DNA from: Malus domestica
Lineage: Eukaryota > Streptophyta > Magnoliopsida > Rosales > Rosaceae
DNA: 64,000 bases
Direction of reading: 5' to 3'
Assembly: GCF_042453785.1 (NCBI RefSeq)
Contig: NC_091676.1
Location: 2,425,501 to 2,489,500, forward strand
The notes beneath the pieces were generated by a model. It had not been told where the DNA came from, did not search any database, and saw only the letters and a list, made by a program, of their open reading frames with translations. Below, piece after piece: positions 37,501-48,052 of this stretch; within the stretch, counting starts at the first letter, position 1, and every line of letters starts with the position of its first letter. A program made the translations under genes and the position numbers.

Positions 37501-38466
37501 AGTATCCATCAACCATTCACTCACATTTGAGACCATGTTAACCTCGGACACAACAGCAGCCAATTCTTCATCGGTGGTTGCCATGTTAGCATGGTTGTTG
37601 TTGTTTCCGTGGCCATGATTTCCATCCTTGCGATGATAACAATCTTGTGCCTTGTGACCAGATTTGCCACACACATAGCAGGCGCCCTTAATCTTCTTCA
37701 GATTCTTGCCTTTAGGAGCAAGGGCAGATTGCATAAACTGCTTGGTTTTCGGAGCAAGAGCCTTATTCTTTTTTGGCTTAGCCTTGGAGTTTCCTCCCTC
37801 AACATAATTCGCATTGGCTTCAATGGCTGCAAACCCTCCAGAACGGTCTGCCTTTCTGTGGTCTTCTTCCACACGTAGCCTCAGAATCAAATCCTCCATA
37901 TTCATCTCACGACGCTTGTGCTTGAGATAAATTTTGAAGTCATTCCAGGAAGTTGGCAATTTCTCAATTATCGCCCCAACTTGGAAATGCTCATTGATCT
38001 CGCATCCCTCAGAATGCAATTCATAGATCAACTTCTGGATTTCTTCGACCTGAGAAACAACAGATTTGGAATCCACCATTGTATATTTGAGAAACTTACC
38101 GATAACAAATTTCTTTGAACCGGCATCATCAATCTTATACTTTTTCTCTAGGGATTCCCACAACTCCTTCGCTGTCTTGCACATAGAGTAAATGTCGTAG
38201 AGATTGTCATCCAAACTATTCAGGATATAGTTTCGGCAACAAAACTCAGAATGATTCCAAGCTTCAATTGCCATGACAGTCTCTCTCGTCATTGGATTCT
38301 CATTAGACTTCGGAGCTTCTTCCTTAACAACATGAGCGAGATTCATTGTTGTCAGGAAGAACAACATCTTCTGTTGCCATCTCTTGAAGTCCAACCCTTT
38401 GAACTTCTCAGGCTTTTCTGAGTACTTTGGCACATCACCATTCACATTCACAGATTGTTGATCCAT
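34526..38466 (-). pseudogene. Copia gag-pol with one frameshift (inverted half)
   Basis: Gag begins at the ATG at 38466 and holds the knuckle CYVCGKSGHKAQDC, then protease WLMDTGATKHI, GAG-pre-integrase WHARLGHVN, zinc finger (HKCETCTESKFA) and integrase core (SDLCDF, DDCSKYCY, PQQNGVAERKN). This frame continues to 35860 out of register. Reverse transcriptase and RNase H ([39 protein letters not shown]) lie in a second frame from about 36043 to 34526. A single-base slip near 36035-36045 separates them; no other break is obvious. The family resembles TNT1-type polyproteins. One key motif is atypical: DTYSLVSR where DTFSPV is usual. Confidence 0.92.
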
Positions 38467-38484
38467 AACTTTCTGTTTCAAGAT

Positions 38485-39285
38485 TGTTGGTTATATGTCA
38501 ACAATCTGTGATAATTTATATATGCTAATAAATAATAAATGCAATAGAAATTAACATAATATAAACTAGAATACGAATTATAAAAACAAACAACTTGAAG
38601 ATCGAGGCTTGCGTACCGCAATGTCCTTGAAACAGAAATTTCGTCCCTACTCTGTGCTTGTAGTTCTACGGACGTCTGCTTCACCAGGATTCAACGATCA
38701 AGTTAAAATTCCAGCACCGGAAAATTTAACTTCTGGCGAATTTAGTGTGGTTCTCTCAGTAAGAAGGTTTAGGAATGTAGAAGATGAAGTTGATTACTTT
38801 CTGTGTTTTAGATGCTATGCAGATGAATGTATATATAGCAGATGGATGCCTGTTTGCAACAGGTATGAGAATGGGGTGTGACTGTTGGGAGACATCTCTT
38901 CAGATGGGTGCTTTGTTCTGTGTTCAGAAAGAACTCTCAGACTTCATCTGAAAGGATGAGTCTTTTCATAAAAAATAATTAATTAATTAAATTCGAATTT
39001 AATTAATTAAATAATTTAATTATTAGAGCCCAAAGGTCCAAGGCCCATCTTTTGACAATTAAATATATATTAAATATATATTAATTATAATTAATTATAT
39101 ATTAATTACCAAATAATTAATACACCCCAAAGCCCAACCCCAAGGGTGAGCCCAATTTTAGTCTCCAGGCCTATTACTCAAATCACTTTCTTTAAAGGAC
39201 AAAGCCTTATAAAGTGATAAAATCTTTTGGGAATGGCCAATGTGGGATAAGGAAATTTCTACTCAAACTACTCAAATTTCCAACA
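38485..39285 (-). repeat. 5' LTR of the inverted Copia half
   Basis: On the minus strand it begins TGTTGGAAATTTGAGTAG at 39285 and ends about 38485 near CCAACA. It shares blocks with the plus LTR at 40521: GTTGAATCCTGG, GAACTACAAGCACA, GAGTAGGG(A/G)CGAAAT and GGACATTGC, then AAGCCTC(G/A)ATCTTCAAG. The left limit is uncertain, because no standard primer-binding site was found between it and the gag ATG. Confidence 0.7.
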
Positions 39286-40520
39286 ATGATATTAATATAA
39301 AGAAATAATCATGAAAGTGTGGGGGTCTTTCAAAAAAGGACAAGACCATACTGAAAATGTAAAAGACATTTCGCAGATTTGAATTCGACATAATGATGCT
39401 TATTAAGTAAGCATATGATTGGACATGGCCATTGGGTCATGCATGTTAGTCATAGTAAGGAAAGAATGAAAGCCAAGAAGTGATTTTCTCATAATTTCTA
39501 GTGAGGCATGAAGGCCTAAAAAGATAGATAAAGTCTATATTAGTTGTTCCTTACTTCTTAAAGTGGAAAATGTGATCAATTTAATGATAGCATTACAAGA
39601 AACTACAATTATGAAAGAATTGTGGGGGTTGGTTAAAAGTAATTTGCTAATTGAATGACATTTAAGATGTCATCTCATGTAATGAGTAATTGTTTAAGGT
39701 ATGACAAGGTTAGAGACCTTCTTACAACTACCTTAAATGTGGGGGAAGTCTACTTCCAAGGGTTAGCAAATTATTGAATAAGTCCTAACATATGTTTTGA
39801 GGACGTAACATTGGAAATCAACTACTCTCATATAAAATATAATTTTATAAGATGGATTGTGCACACCATTATAGATAGTCAACCTAGTAGTGGATCCAAT
39901 TATTCAAGGTTAGACTAGAGAGTAAGTTGATCATCGAGGGGAATGAAGCTAAAGCCAACATAACTAATGAATCAGCCGAGCGGAAACCTAACTTAGTTGA
40001 TTGGAGATCCCATGGTCTAAGTTCAATAGGCAAACTGGTTGGGCATGATTCAAAGAAGTTAACACACTATATACCTCATTCCTATGATGGAAGAAGTGTG
40101 TTGTCTGCTGAAGTTTTAGGTTGTATATTTATACTTAATGACAGTGATATCTTATAAATAAGAGGAATAGAGCAGACTATTCTTAATCAGTGGTCACCTA
40201 TGTGAGAGTAGAAGTGGGTCGCTTCTATGAGTATGAGATGGCTAAATTCTCTAAAGCTCTCATGAATCCGGGATTTGTTCAGGACCAAAATGAACACAAC
40301 CGCATGAACCAGAATATATTAGGATTAGTGATGTGTGTTGCTTATTGTCTCGGTTTACTATTGCGGTGAATAGTTCAAGATTTTATATTCACTGCGTCAC
40401 CAAGTAAATCCGATAAGTATTCACTAGGGTAGGTTCAAGTTCAAAAGACACCTCTCCCGATGCATCTCTTGTCCGCCTGTACTCTCAAAGTCTTCCTGAT
40501 TTTTCATTCATGTGGTTGAT
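39286..40520 (+). mobile_element. Internal fragment of a related Copia element, plus orientation
   Basis: The part from about 39927 matches, in reverse, the region after pol in the inverted half. The part before it has only decayed coding traces, such as a GAATTGTGGGGG segment reminiscent of gag ELWG. Most of gag-pol is missing, so this is a deletion derivative. TTCATGTGGTTGAT precedes the LTR where a purine tract is expected. Confidence 0.7.
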
Positions 40521-41130
40521 TGTTGGAAATTATATATTATAATATGAAATAGTGTAATATATAATTTTAATAATTGAATAAAAAATAGTGTTAACCAACA
40601 TCTTAGAAAGGTTATGTTGTTTAAGTGATATTCCCTTGATAAGTGATGTATACTTATAGTGAAAAGTTACATCTCTTTAATAAGTAGATGTTGGATTCTA
40701 TATAAACCCATGAAACCATTGGTATTAGATATAGAAAATTAGAGTTAATTTTTACTTTTGAGAAATAGGGTTTCCCCACTTTGTTTCTCTCATGCTTTGT
40801 GTGTCAAATTCCGAGTTGTGTATTGAGAGTACGGAATATATAAAGTTCACCAGAGTCCGAAGATTGAAGGGCTTTGACTTCGGATTATAGATTGTTGAAT
40901 CCTGGGAGATAGACGCCTATCGAACTACAAGCACAAGAGTAGGGGCGAAATTCTATCTTTAGGACATTGCATTTATGCAAGCCTCAATCTTCAAGTTTGT
41001 CAGTTTTTCTAACTTTATCTCTAGTTGTTTATATTAATCACATATATAATTGATGTTGTGAAATTTCTTTATGATTATTATCATTGAAGTTCTTGTGTTA
41101 TTTTTCATATTTTCTAATATTGCTCCAACA
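40521..41130 (+). repeat. 610-bp LTR, plus orientation
   Basis: Begins TGTTGGAAATTATATATT and ends GCTCCAACA, with canonical TG...CA ends, followed by the target duplication ACATG. A TATATAAACCCATG box near 40700 and the phrase CTCTCATGCTTTGTGTG look like promoter and transcript-start regions. Homologous but not identical to the minus-strand LTR at 38485-39285. Confidence 0.85.
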
Positions 41131-42508
41131 ACATGTTTGTTTATATAGGACAATATTTGACTACTCAAAAGATGAGTATGAATTCTTATTCAAAATCATT
41201 CGTCGTTGATTTATAGAACTTCGTGTTTATGATTGGATCCGTTCATATTATAAATCACTCTTTAAATATCATCTCAGCAAAAAATCAATTAAAACTAAGG
41301 TCGTTTAGTAATTGAATTGTATAAAAACAGATGAACAGAATTGACAAAACATTACGAACCGTCTGTATATTTGCTATAAAATTATTTTTGTGGTTTAACA
41401 ATCAGAAAATTGGAGTTCATGCACATAATTTCTTGGACATGGATCGTTACTAATATTTTTTTCTAGTTTTTTACATCAGTAATACTTTACATTAAATTAT
41501 CTAAATTACAACAAAATATTCAATAATTAGGTGTAAAAGGTGAAGTACATTGTCGTATCTCTAATCAACTTGATGAAGTTCAAACTTGCAGGTCACTGTC
41601 ACCTGTCACTAATTATTAATGTGGTTAATTCCAACCAAAAATAGAAGAAGATTTGGTTTTTGTTATAATACATCCTCTTTTCTTTATTTTTAATTACTAT
41701 TTTTTCCTTATCGTTGTTATATCAACATGCAAATCATCTCTTTAGCAAGATATGTAGATGTGACCTTTAACTGTTTAATAATTTTATATTGATTACCACC
41801 TATAAAGCAGCATGACTTTATCAACAGTACATATAATTATTTTAAACTTAATTAACTAACAAATTGATCAAACCATATTATTTTGCCAAGAAATCAATTT
41901 ATTTGTAATGCAAATAAAAGAAATTATACGGGTCTAAGTGTTATAAACGATATTCTATACTAATCTATACGATAAGGGAGAAGAGTTTGAACTTGGAATG
42001 TAATGAACAATCCACCACCTACAAATGAGGGTCATCTTCAGTTGTCGAAGGCTAAACGTAACCCTTGACTATGTTTTAGCCCTACAAACGTTTTATATTT
42101 TACAGACTAATTTAGGGCTAATTTTTTTTCATCTCAAACCATGCGGTGCTTTATTTTATTCCTCCTTCATATTTTATTACTTTTTTGGACCAAACTTTAC
42201 CTACTATGGGGCAACATATTACTTGCTTTGTGACCAAACTTATCATGATTATGTTAGCCCAAATTCTTTTAGCCCTGTGGTTGGATACTGATCTTTACAA
42301 ATTTTATGGCTAATAGTCCTTGGCTCGAGAGGACCTAATTATATATTAATTTAATAATTAACTTATAAATAATCAAATGTATCAATCGCACATTAATGTT
42401 AGGAAAATAGGTTTCTAAACTCAGAAAGAGTAAAATGATGACCATACGATCGGAACTAGCTAGTGGCGATGGGCCATGCATGGCCATATATTCAGACTAA
42501 GACAGGCT
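41131..42508. other. Gene-free AT-rich spacer
   Basis: No gene, element boundary or strong repeat was recognised. The short ORF at 42025-42291 has no family motif. Confidence 0.5.
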
Positions 42509-42517
42509 GAGCTACAG

Positions 42518-42687
42518 GAGAGATTTTTTAATGTGACTGGTACACAGGGTAGTACACCACGTGTCACTATATAAATGGTGAGATATGTGTGCTAAAAATT
42601 TAATAACTTAAAAAATAAAAATTCTCACCAATTCTATTAAAACACGTGATGTACCACTTGTGTTCCCGTCATAATTAAAATTTTTTC
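42518..42687. mobile_element. 170-bp MITE, family C copy 1
   Basis: The 9-bp duplication GAGCTACAG is at 42509-42517 and 42688-42696. Inverted arms include ATGTGACTGGTACACA with TGTGTTCCCGTCAT, and GTAGTACACCACGTG with CACGTGATGTACCAC. The core AAAAATTTAATAACTTAAAA is shared with the copy at 61681. Confidence 0.88.
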
Positions 42688-42928
42688 GAGCTACAGCTCT
42701 ACTGGTTATGTAATGTAATGCATGCATCGAAAATTCGAAAAGATCAAAGAAACTTTCATATTCATTAGGACTGGGATCGGGGTTGAGTTGGATTTTATAT
42801 AAAGTATATTGGATGGACGGCAATTTGTAATTTCGTACGCAAACTATATTTATTGGTTAATGGTTTTTTGCGTGTTGGAGAGCAACTTACGTATTACAGA
42901 TATATTGTCAATGTAACATTTTATTTTA

Positions 42929-43076
42929 GGGGTGTGCTATCCACACACCCCTTTTTACTTCTCACACACCCTTGTTAATTTCTATCCGTTAGATCTTCTT
43001 CATTTCATCCGATCCAACGGCCGAAAATGAAAAGGGTGTGTGAGAAGTAAAAAAAGGTGTGTGGATATCACACCCC
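42929..43076. mobile_element. 148-bp MITE, family D
   Basis: The 9-bp duplication TTTATTTTA is at 42920-42928 and 43077-43085. The ends GGGGTGTGCTATCCACACAC and GTGTGTGGATATCACACCCC are near-perfect inverted copies and continue with TTTTTACTTCTCACACACCC against GGGTGTGTGAGAAGTAAAAA. The hairpin covers almost the whole element. Weaker relatives lie at 14398 and near 62665-62770. Confidence 0.93.
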
Positions 43077-43085
43077 TTTATTTTA

Positions 43086-44194
43086 ATACCTACAATATTT
43101 TGTATAAATTTTCTAGTTATATTATTAGCACAGAATAAGAATGAATGTGTACTCATATCACAAAAGTCGTACTCATATCACAAAAGTCCTTCTCCTCGTA
43201 TTGTCAAGATCTCATGCAAGAAGATCCGAAGTATATATGATGAGAAACCACATGGATGAACATGCATGATTAGGCTTTGCAGTTGGCAATTTGGCATGCA
43301 CACCTGCACTTTCCCCTTATTTTTCACGTGGAGTGGGAGATGAAATTTACATAAATCTAATCAGGGTTTCGTGTGGTTGTTTTGACGTATTGGTGTATCA
43401 GATTCATTTCATATGCAAAATTAAATGAGGGCTGGTGGGGAAGTAATTCTAATCAATCATACAATGTTAATTGTGTAAAAAACTTAAATTAAGTATAGTT
43501 TATTTGGGATGCCAATACTTTAATGTTCTTGTTTCATGCAAGTTACCGTTGCACAAAAGAGAGGTTCGAATTCATGTGGGGAGCGCTTGGCTCCTTGCCT
43601 CCTCCGCTTAATGCTAGAGAGATAACATTTGGAGACAAAAATTAGAAATTAAATGATGTGTCACCAATATAAATGAACACGTTTATCAACGTTTGAATAA
43701 TAAATCAATCATTAATTTTCGTGTCTTTTAGTTTCTAAAATTTTATTTACAACTGTCTCCTCCAGTCAATCAGTCTTATCCTATTTCACACTTGGCCTGC
43801 TTCCTTCCTCTTCCAATCACAAAACTGAAACAAACAAAAGAAAGCAAAGAAAAGAAGTGAGAGGCCTGAAAGTTGCAACTCGCAATCGTTACGTCGCCCC
43901 TTCACCGACACCCATCCCTCCCTCCCTGCTGCCTGCTGTCTGCTGTCCTCCCTCTCTTCCCCACAAGTACTACTCAGTACATTCACTGTATACCCTCCTT
44001 TTCCCCTACTTTTTAGTTTCCCCCACCTATTGCCTTTGCCCTTTTGATTTCCTTCCCCTTTTAACCCTATGTATTTACCAAATTGCCATGCCCACTGCCT
44101 AATATATATATATATATATAATATATATACATAGCTGTATATTATATCTCACCTTCACAACATTCACAACCACTTTTCCTCTCACTCCATATAT
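43086..44194 (+). promoter_or_regulatory. Spacer and upstream region of the RING-H2 gene
   Basis: Near the gene, TATA-rich tracts lie at 44100-44135 and 44188-44199, and ACCTTCACAACATTCACAAC looks like 5' leader sequence, so transcription may start near 44140-44160. A pyrimidine-rich tract (CATCCCTCCCTCCCTGC) sits near 43913. A 16-base tandem (ACTCATATCACAAAAG) occurs at 43152 and 43171. No other gene seen. Confidence 0.4.
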
Positions 44195-44205
44195 ATACAT
44201 CCACC

Positions 44206-44229
44206 ATGGAAAGATCCTTGAGAAGCTAA
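44206..44229 (+). promoter_or_regulatory. Upstream ORF 1, 7 codons
   Basis: ATG in the strong context CCACCATGG opens MERSLRS and stops at TAA 44227-44229. If the transcript starts upstream of 44206 this uORF would be met first by scanning ribosomes and should lower translation of the RING-H2 frame. Transcript start is inferred. Confidence 0.55.
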
Positions 44230-44280
44230 CATCATATATATAACAAATATGTATCTATAGCCTATTGTTATACATCCACC

Positions 44281-44322
44281 ATGGAAAGATCCTTGAGAAC
44301 TAAGCTAACATCATATATATAA
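44281..44322 (+). promoter_or_regulatory. Upstream ORF 2, 13 codons
   Basis: This is the duplicated copy of uORF 1, again with CCACCATGG. The four-base insertion shifts it to MERSLRTKLTSYI before TAA. It lies about 90 bp before the main ATG, so it is probably in the leader whichever TATA tract is used. A (GA)n tract at 44372-44389 follows. Confidence 0.6.
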
Positions 44323-44410
44323 CATATATGTATCTATAGACTATATTGTTGCTATATACAGGCATACGAAGAGAGAGAGAGAGAGAGAGATCATAATCCA
44401 TTAATTTAGT

Positions 44411-44923
44411 ATGGGGTTACAAACCCAGCTGAACGACGTCTCATCCGACTCCATCCCACTCCTACTCATCGCACTCATCGCCGGTTCTATCTACCGCCTC
44501 CGCTCCTCCCTCCTCACCCTCCTTCATTTCCTGGGTCTCAGCCCCCATCCCGGTCCAGGCACAGACTACGACGAAGGCGATATTGCGGGCCCGACCGTGG
44601 GCTCGGGACTCGCGGGTCTCGTTAACCTGTCCGACCAGCTCGCCATCAACCGCCAGTTATCCTATCCATACGACCGTGACGACGCCGTTGCCACCGCACG
44701 GGATTGCGATTGCGTGGTGTGCTTGTGCACCTTGAGGGATGGGGAGCTGGTCCGCATGCTCCAGTGCCGCCACGTGTTCCACAAGCACTGCTTCGACTCC
44801 TGGCTCAACAACCTCAACTTCAATTGCCCTCTCTGCCGCTCTCCCGTCCTACACCGCGACAGCGGCGCGCTCACGCGCTGCCGACTCTCCCGCGACCTCC
44901 TCCACTGGCTTTCCATCCGCTGA
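44411..44923 (+). CDS. RING-H2 E3 ubiquitin ligase, RHA2A/RHA2B-like
   Basis: This intronless 170-aa protein should transfer ubiquitin from an E2 to target proteins; RHA2 proteins of Arabidopsis act in abscisic acid and drought responses. A hydrophobic segment at residues 14-28 (SIPLLLIALIAGSIY) suggests a membrane anchor. The RING-H2 finger has C101, C104, C119, H121, H124, C127, C139 and C142 (CVVC, CRHVFHKHC, CPLC), and the conserved Trp before the last pair is present. The opening MGLQTQLNDVSSDSIPLL is characteristic of the RHA2 group. It is GC-rich, unlike the AT-rich flanks, as often seen for intronless plant RING genes. Duplicated uORFs in the leader point to translational control. Sure of RING-H2; RHA2 subgroup likely. 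Confidence 0.92.
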   Translation: MGLQTQLNDVSSDSIPLLLIALIAGSIYRLRSSLLTLLHFLGLSPHPGPGTDYDEGDIAGPTVGSGLAGLVNLSDQLAINRQLSYPYDRDDAVATARDCDCVVCLCTLRDGELVRMLQCRHVFHKHCFDSWLNNLNFNCPLCRSPVLHRDSGALTRCRLSRDLLHWLSIR

Positions 44924-45059
44924 GAATCAATGGAGATAACGTCATAAATAAGTTCACATGGTGTCCACTTATATCCGCCCATCCGCCGGTGGCTTCTTAC
45001 TTTTTTCTTTCTCTGCTTGTTTTCAATACTATTCGTACTATGTTTTTATATCACATTTT

Positions 45060-45420
45060 TATACCACCTTAAGCGGCATCTGAACATCATTTGAAAAATT
45101 TGTAAAACCCAAGAAAATAAAGGAGAAATACTTATTGTATACCACAGTCATCATTTAATTAACTAGTTTTTCTTAATTATTAGTTTATTAAATAATGAAC
45201 TAAATTTAAAACTTTGATTAATTCAAATAATGTGTTTCTATACCACTTTAGGTGGCATCTAAATATCATTTGAAAAATTTGTAAAACACAAGGAAAGAAA
45301 AGGAAAGAAAGGAGAAAGACTCATCGTACATCATGATCATCATTTAATTAACTAGTTTTTCTTAATTATTAGTCTATTAAATAATGAACTAAATTTAAAA
45401 ATCTGATTAATTCAAATGAT
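45060..45420. repeat. Tandem duplication of about 180 bp downstream of the RING-H2 gene
   Basis: Unit 1 (about 45060-45235) and unit 2 (about 45240-45420) share ATACCAC.TTA.G.GGCATCT, CATTTGAAAAATTTGTAAAA, TTAATTAACTAGTTTTTC, TTAATTATTAGT.TATTAAAT and GAACTAAATTTAAAA. Copy 2 has a short AAGGAAAG expansion. A third shorter trace (ATACCACCTAAGATAA) ends the array. Confidence 0.85.
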
Positions 45421-45613
45421 ATGGCTATCAACATCAAATACCACCTAAGATAATATGAAAATATGGTACAAAACATGGTGCATTCTTTTTCTTTTATTTT
45501 TTTTTATAATTTAGAGAATTGTTGGCCATGGATTGTTTGGTCCTTCTAACTTGTTTAAAAAATAACAATAATAAAAAAAATAAAAAATAAAAAACTCTCT
45601 GGGGTTTTTTTTA

Positions 45614-46478
45614 AAAAGGCTAAATAGCCAAAATGTTCCCTGAGATTTACATAACTCATCACTTTAGTCCCTAAAATTTCAAATCGATAAAAGTGGTCCT
45701 AGGGATTATCCACCATCCATCATTTTGGTCATTCCGTTAAAAACTCCGTTTAGTGTACCGGAGCTCTTGGCCGAAAGTTTAGGCAATTTTCAAAGTTCCG
45801 TAACTCAATCATTTCTTAACCAAATTCGACTCATAATATATCAAAATGAAGATAGGAAAGTGTATAATAAGATTATACCTATTTGGAAGCCCAATGGCTG
45901 CCGATGATGGCCAGAAAATAGACTCAAAGTTGACTGGTCCGAGAGAAAACTGGAAAACTCGCCGGAAATTGAGTAAACTTTAAACGTTCATAACTTCTTC
46001 AATACTCAACAAAATCAAGTGATTCAAAAACGAAAATCATACTTCTCGACGAGATGAAGAGAATGGCACCTTTTTAGATGGCTAAATCGCAGTGGTTTGG
46101 CTGGAAAAATGCTCGAAAGTGGCTAACTCGAGACCAAGACAGCCATTTTCGAGCCGTTTTCCGGCCAAACCACGGCGTTCAAAAAAGGTATCATTCTCTT
46201 CGTCTCGTCTAGAAGTATGATTTTCATTTTTGAATCACTTGATTTTGTTGAGTATTGAAGAAGTTATGAATGTTTAAAGTTTACCCAGTTTCCAGCGAGT
46301 TTTCCAGTTTTCCTTCAGACCAGTAAACTTTGAGGCTATTTTCCGGCTATCTCCGGCAGCCATTGGGCTTCCAAATATGTATAATCTTATTCTACACTTT
46401 CCTATCTTCATTTTGATATATTATGGGTCGAATTTAGTTATGCAAATCTTAAGGACCATTTTGGCTATTTAGCCTTTT
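45614..46478. mobile_element. 865-bp fold-back transposon, about 400-bp arms
   Basis: Ends AAAAGGCTAAATAGCC and GGCTATTTAGCCTTTT are perfect inverted copies. GTTTTTTTTA flanks both sides (45604-45613, 46479-46488), a 10-bp duplication. Arms pair far inward: GAAGCCCAATGGCTGCCG with GGCAGCCATTGGGCTTCC, AACTTCTTCAATACTCAACA with TGTTGAGTATTGAAGAAGTT, and ATGAAGAGAATG with CATTCTCTTCGTC. No long ORF; a transcript would form a near-complete hairpin. Mutator-like by duplication length. Confidence 0.92.
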
Positions 46479-46916
46479 GTTTTTTTTAGACTGTAAATTT
46501 TTGGTGTGCTAATTAAATAAGGAAGAGGGATGTTTTTGTATTTACCGCCATTTTTAATATATTCTATGATGAATGTTAAGATTAGAAATTTTTAATATAT
46601 TCTATGATGAATGTTAAGATTAGAAATTTAAAAAGTTTACTAAATGGTAAATAAAAGTGTGGAATTATATGATTATTTGGGTTTTACTAGTTCTATGTGC
46701 GTGTAAATATAAAAATTAATATATATATATATATATATATGAAAAATAGAGAAGTTTGACAGAAATGTGAAAAAAAGAGGGAGAGAAAATGTGGGTTATG
46801 TTTTCTTTTTAGAGTAATGCTATACTTGTACTATCATTTGTATCATTTTTCTAATAGATGTAGGGTTCATTAATGCATGTACGTCTTATCTCTATTAGAA
46901 AGAGGATACAAAGAAA

Positions 46917-48052
46917 TAGGGCTGGGCACGGGCCGGGCCGGGCCCAATTTTGAAGGGACCGGACCAGACCCGGGTTTAAAGGGAACTGGCCGAGGCGGGC
47001 CGGATAATGCAATTTCAGAATCTAGAACCGGACCTAATCCGCCCTGTTTGAAACGGGCTAGTCCGGCTCGGGTCCACGGGTCCAGCAACATTTTTTTTTT
47101 GTCAAGCCCCCTGCAATTGCTAAAGACAAATCCCTCTGCAATTGCTGAAGACAAATCCCAGCCAAGCCCCAGGAACAGAAACAAAAAATAAATCCCTTCA
47201 ATTTCATGTCGAAAATTTAATTCAAACACACATCTACCCACCCATTACACCAAATTCAAACATGTCGAAAATTTCATGTCTTTCAAGGTGGCCAACATAC
47301 ATTTCTACATTCACTTTCAGTTAAAAACCAAAGATTTTTTGAAAATCCATGGACATGCAAAAGCAATAAAATGAACAACCCACAACAGAAAATCCATGAA
47401 AATCCATCAAACAAGTGTTTTTGATGTGCTTAACAGAGGTCAAGACATAACAGAAACAATAGATCTGAAACAAGAACATAACAGAGGTCAAGATTCAAGA
47501 ACCCAACAAAATCCATTCGAGTTTGATAGAAAGAGAGACTGATTTCTTGCATGCATTCAGAAATTAAAGAAAAAAAAAACACGAAGGAATTTCAGCAAAA
47601 AAGACGAGAGGATATCAGTGATCATGGATCGAGATCTGATGATGATGGCGACGGACGGAGCTGATGATGATGGCGGTGGACGGAACTAGGACGGTGGGAG
47701 AGAGTCAGGAGGAGAGATCGACGTCTGATGATGATGATGGCGGACGGATGAGAGTCAACGTCTGAGTGAGAGGAGAGGAGAGGAGCCATGAGGAAGGATT
47801 GATGGAAAGGGAAAATGAATAAATGATGAGGGTAGGCATTATTTTCGAATGACTTAGATTAGGACTGTTAGAAACGGGCCGGGCCAGGGGCCCGTTCACT
47901 TCTATTTTAAGAACCGGCCCGCCCTGCTAAATTCGTATACCCGCCCCGCCCCGCCCCGTTGTGTGTTCTGAAATTTTGGACCGCCCCTTACCCGCCCCAA
48001 ATTGCGGGTACCCGCCCCGACCCGCGAGTCCTGGACCCGTTTGCCCACCCCT
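46917..48052. mobile_element. 1.1-kb GC-rich-ended non-autonomous element (Mutator-like)
   Basis: The 9-bp duplication ACAAAGAAA is at 46908-46916 and 48053-48061. Ends TAGGGCTGGGCACGGGCC and GTTTGCCCACCCCT are inverted, and both end zones are rich in CGGGCC/CCCGCC over roughly 150 bp. The interior is AT-rich except for about 47620-47790, with repeated GATGATGATGGCGG phrases that look like a captured or expanded segment. ORFs inside match no transposase. Confidence 0.88.

Larger units (their letters stand above)
34194..41130. mobile_element. Composite Copia structure: inverted element joined to a partial relative
   Basis: One 5-bp duplication, ACATG, brackets the whole 6.9 kb (34189-34193, 41131-41135). 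The left end begins TGTTGGAAATTAT, the same 13 bases that start the plus-strand LTR at 40521, and the right end closes ...GCTCCAACA. After those 13 bases the sequence switches to the 3' part of a minus-strand element (pol, gag, then its 5' LTR ending at 39285), followed by a plus-strand fragment and a full LTR. About 34200-34560 read in reverse is homologous to about 39927-40300 (shared GAGATCCCATGGTCTA, TTCAATAGGCAAACTGGTTG). Single insertion followed by inversion or unequal recombination, or autointegration, could give this. LTR and internal sequences of the halves differ, so two subfamilies are involved. Confidence 0.85.
44195..44350 (+). repeat. 75-80-bp tandem duplication in the RING-H2 leader
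   Basis: ATACATCCACCATGGAAAGATCCTTGAGAA occurs at 44195 and 44270, and both copies continue GCTAACATCATATATATAAC and TATGTATCTATAG. Copy 2 has four extra bases (CTAA) after GAGAA. Each copy carries its own upstream ATG and its own TATATATAA. Confidence 0.9.

Noticed and set aside
46877-47241. ORFs over the GC-rich transposon end
   Set aside because: They translate the CGGGCC-rich terminal inverted repeat and have no protein family features.
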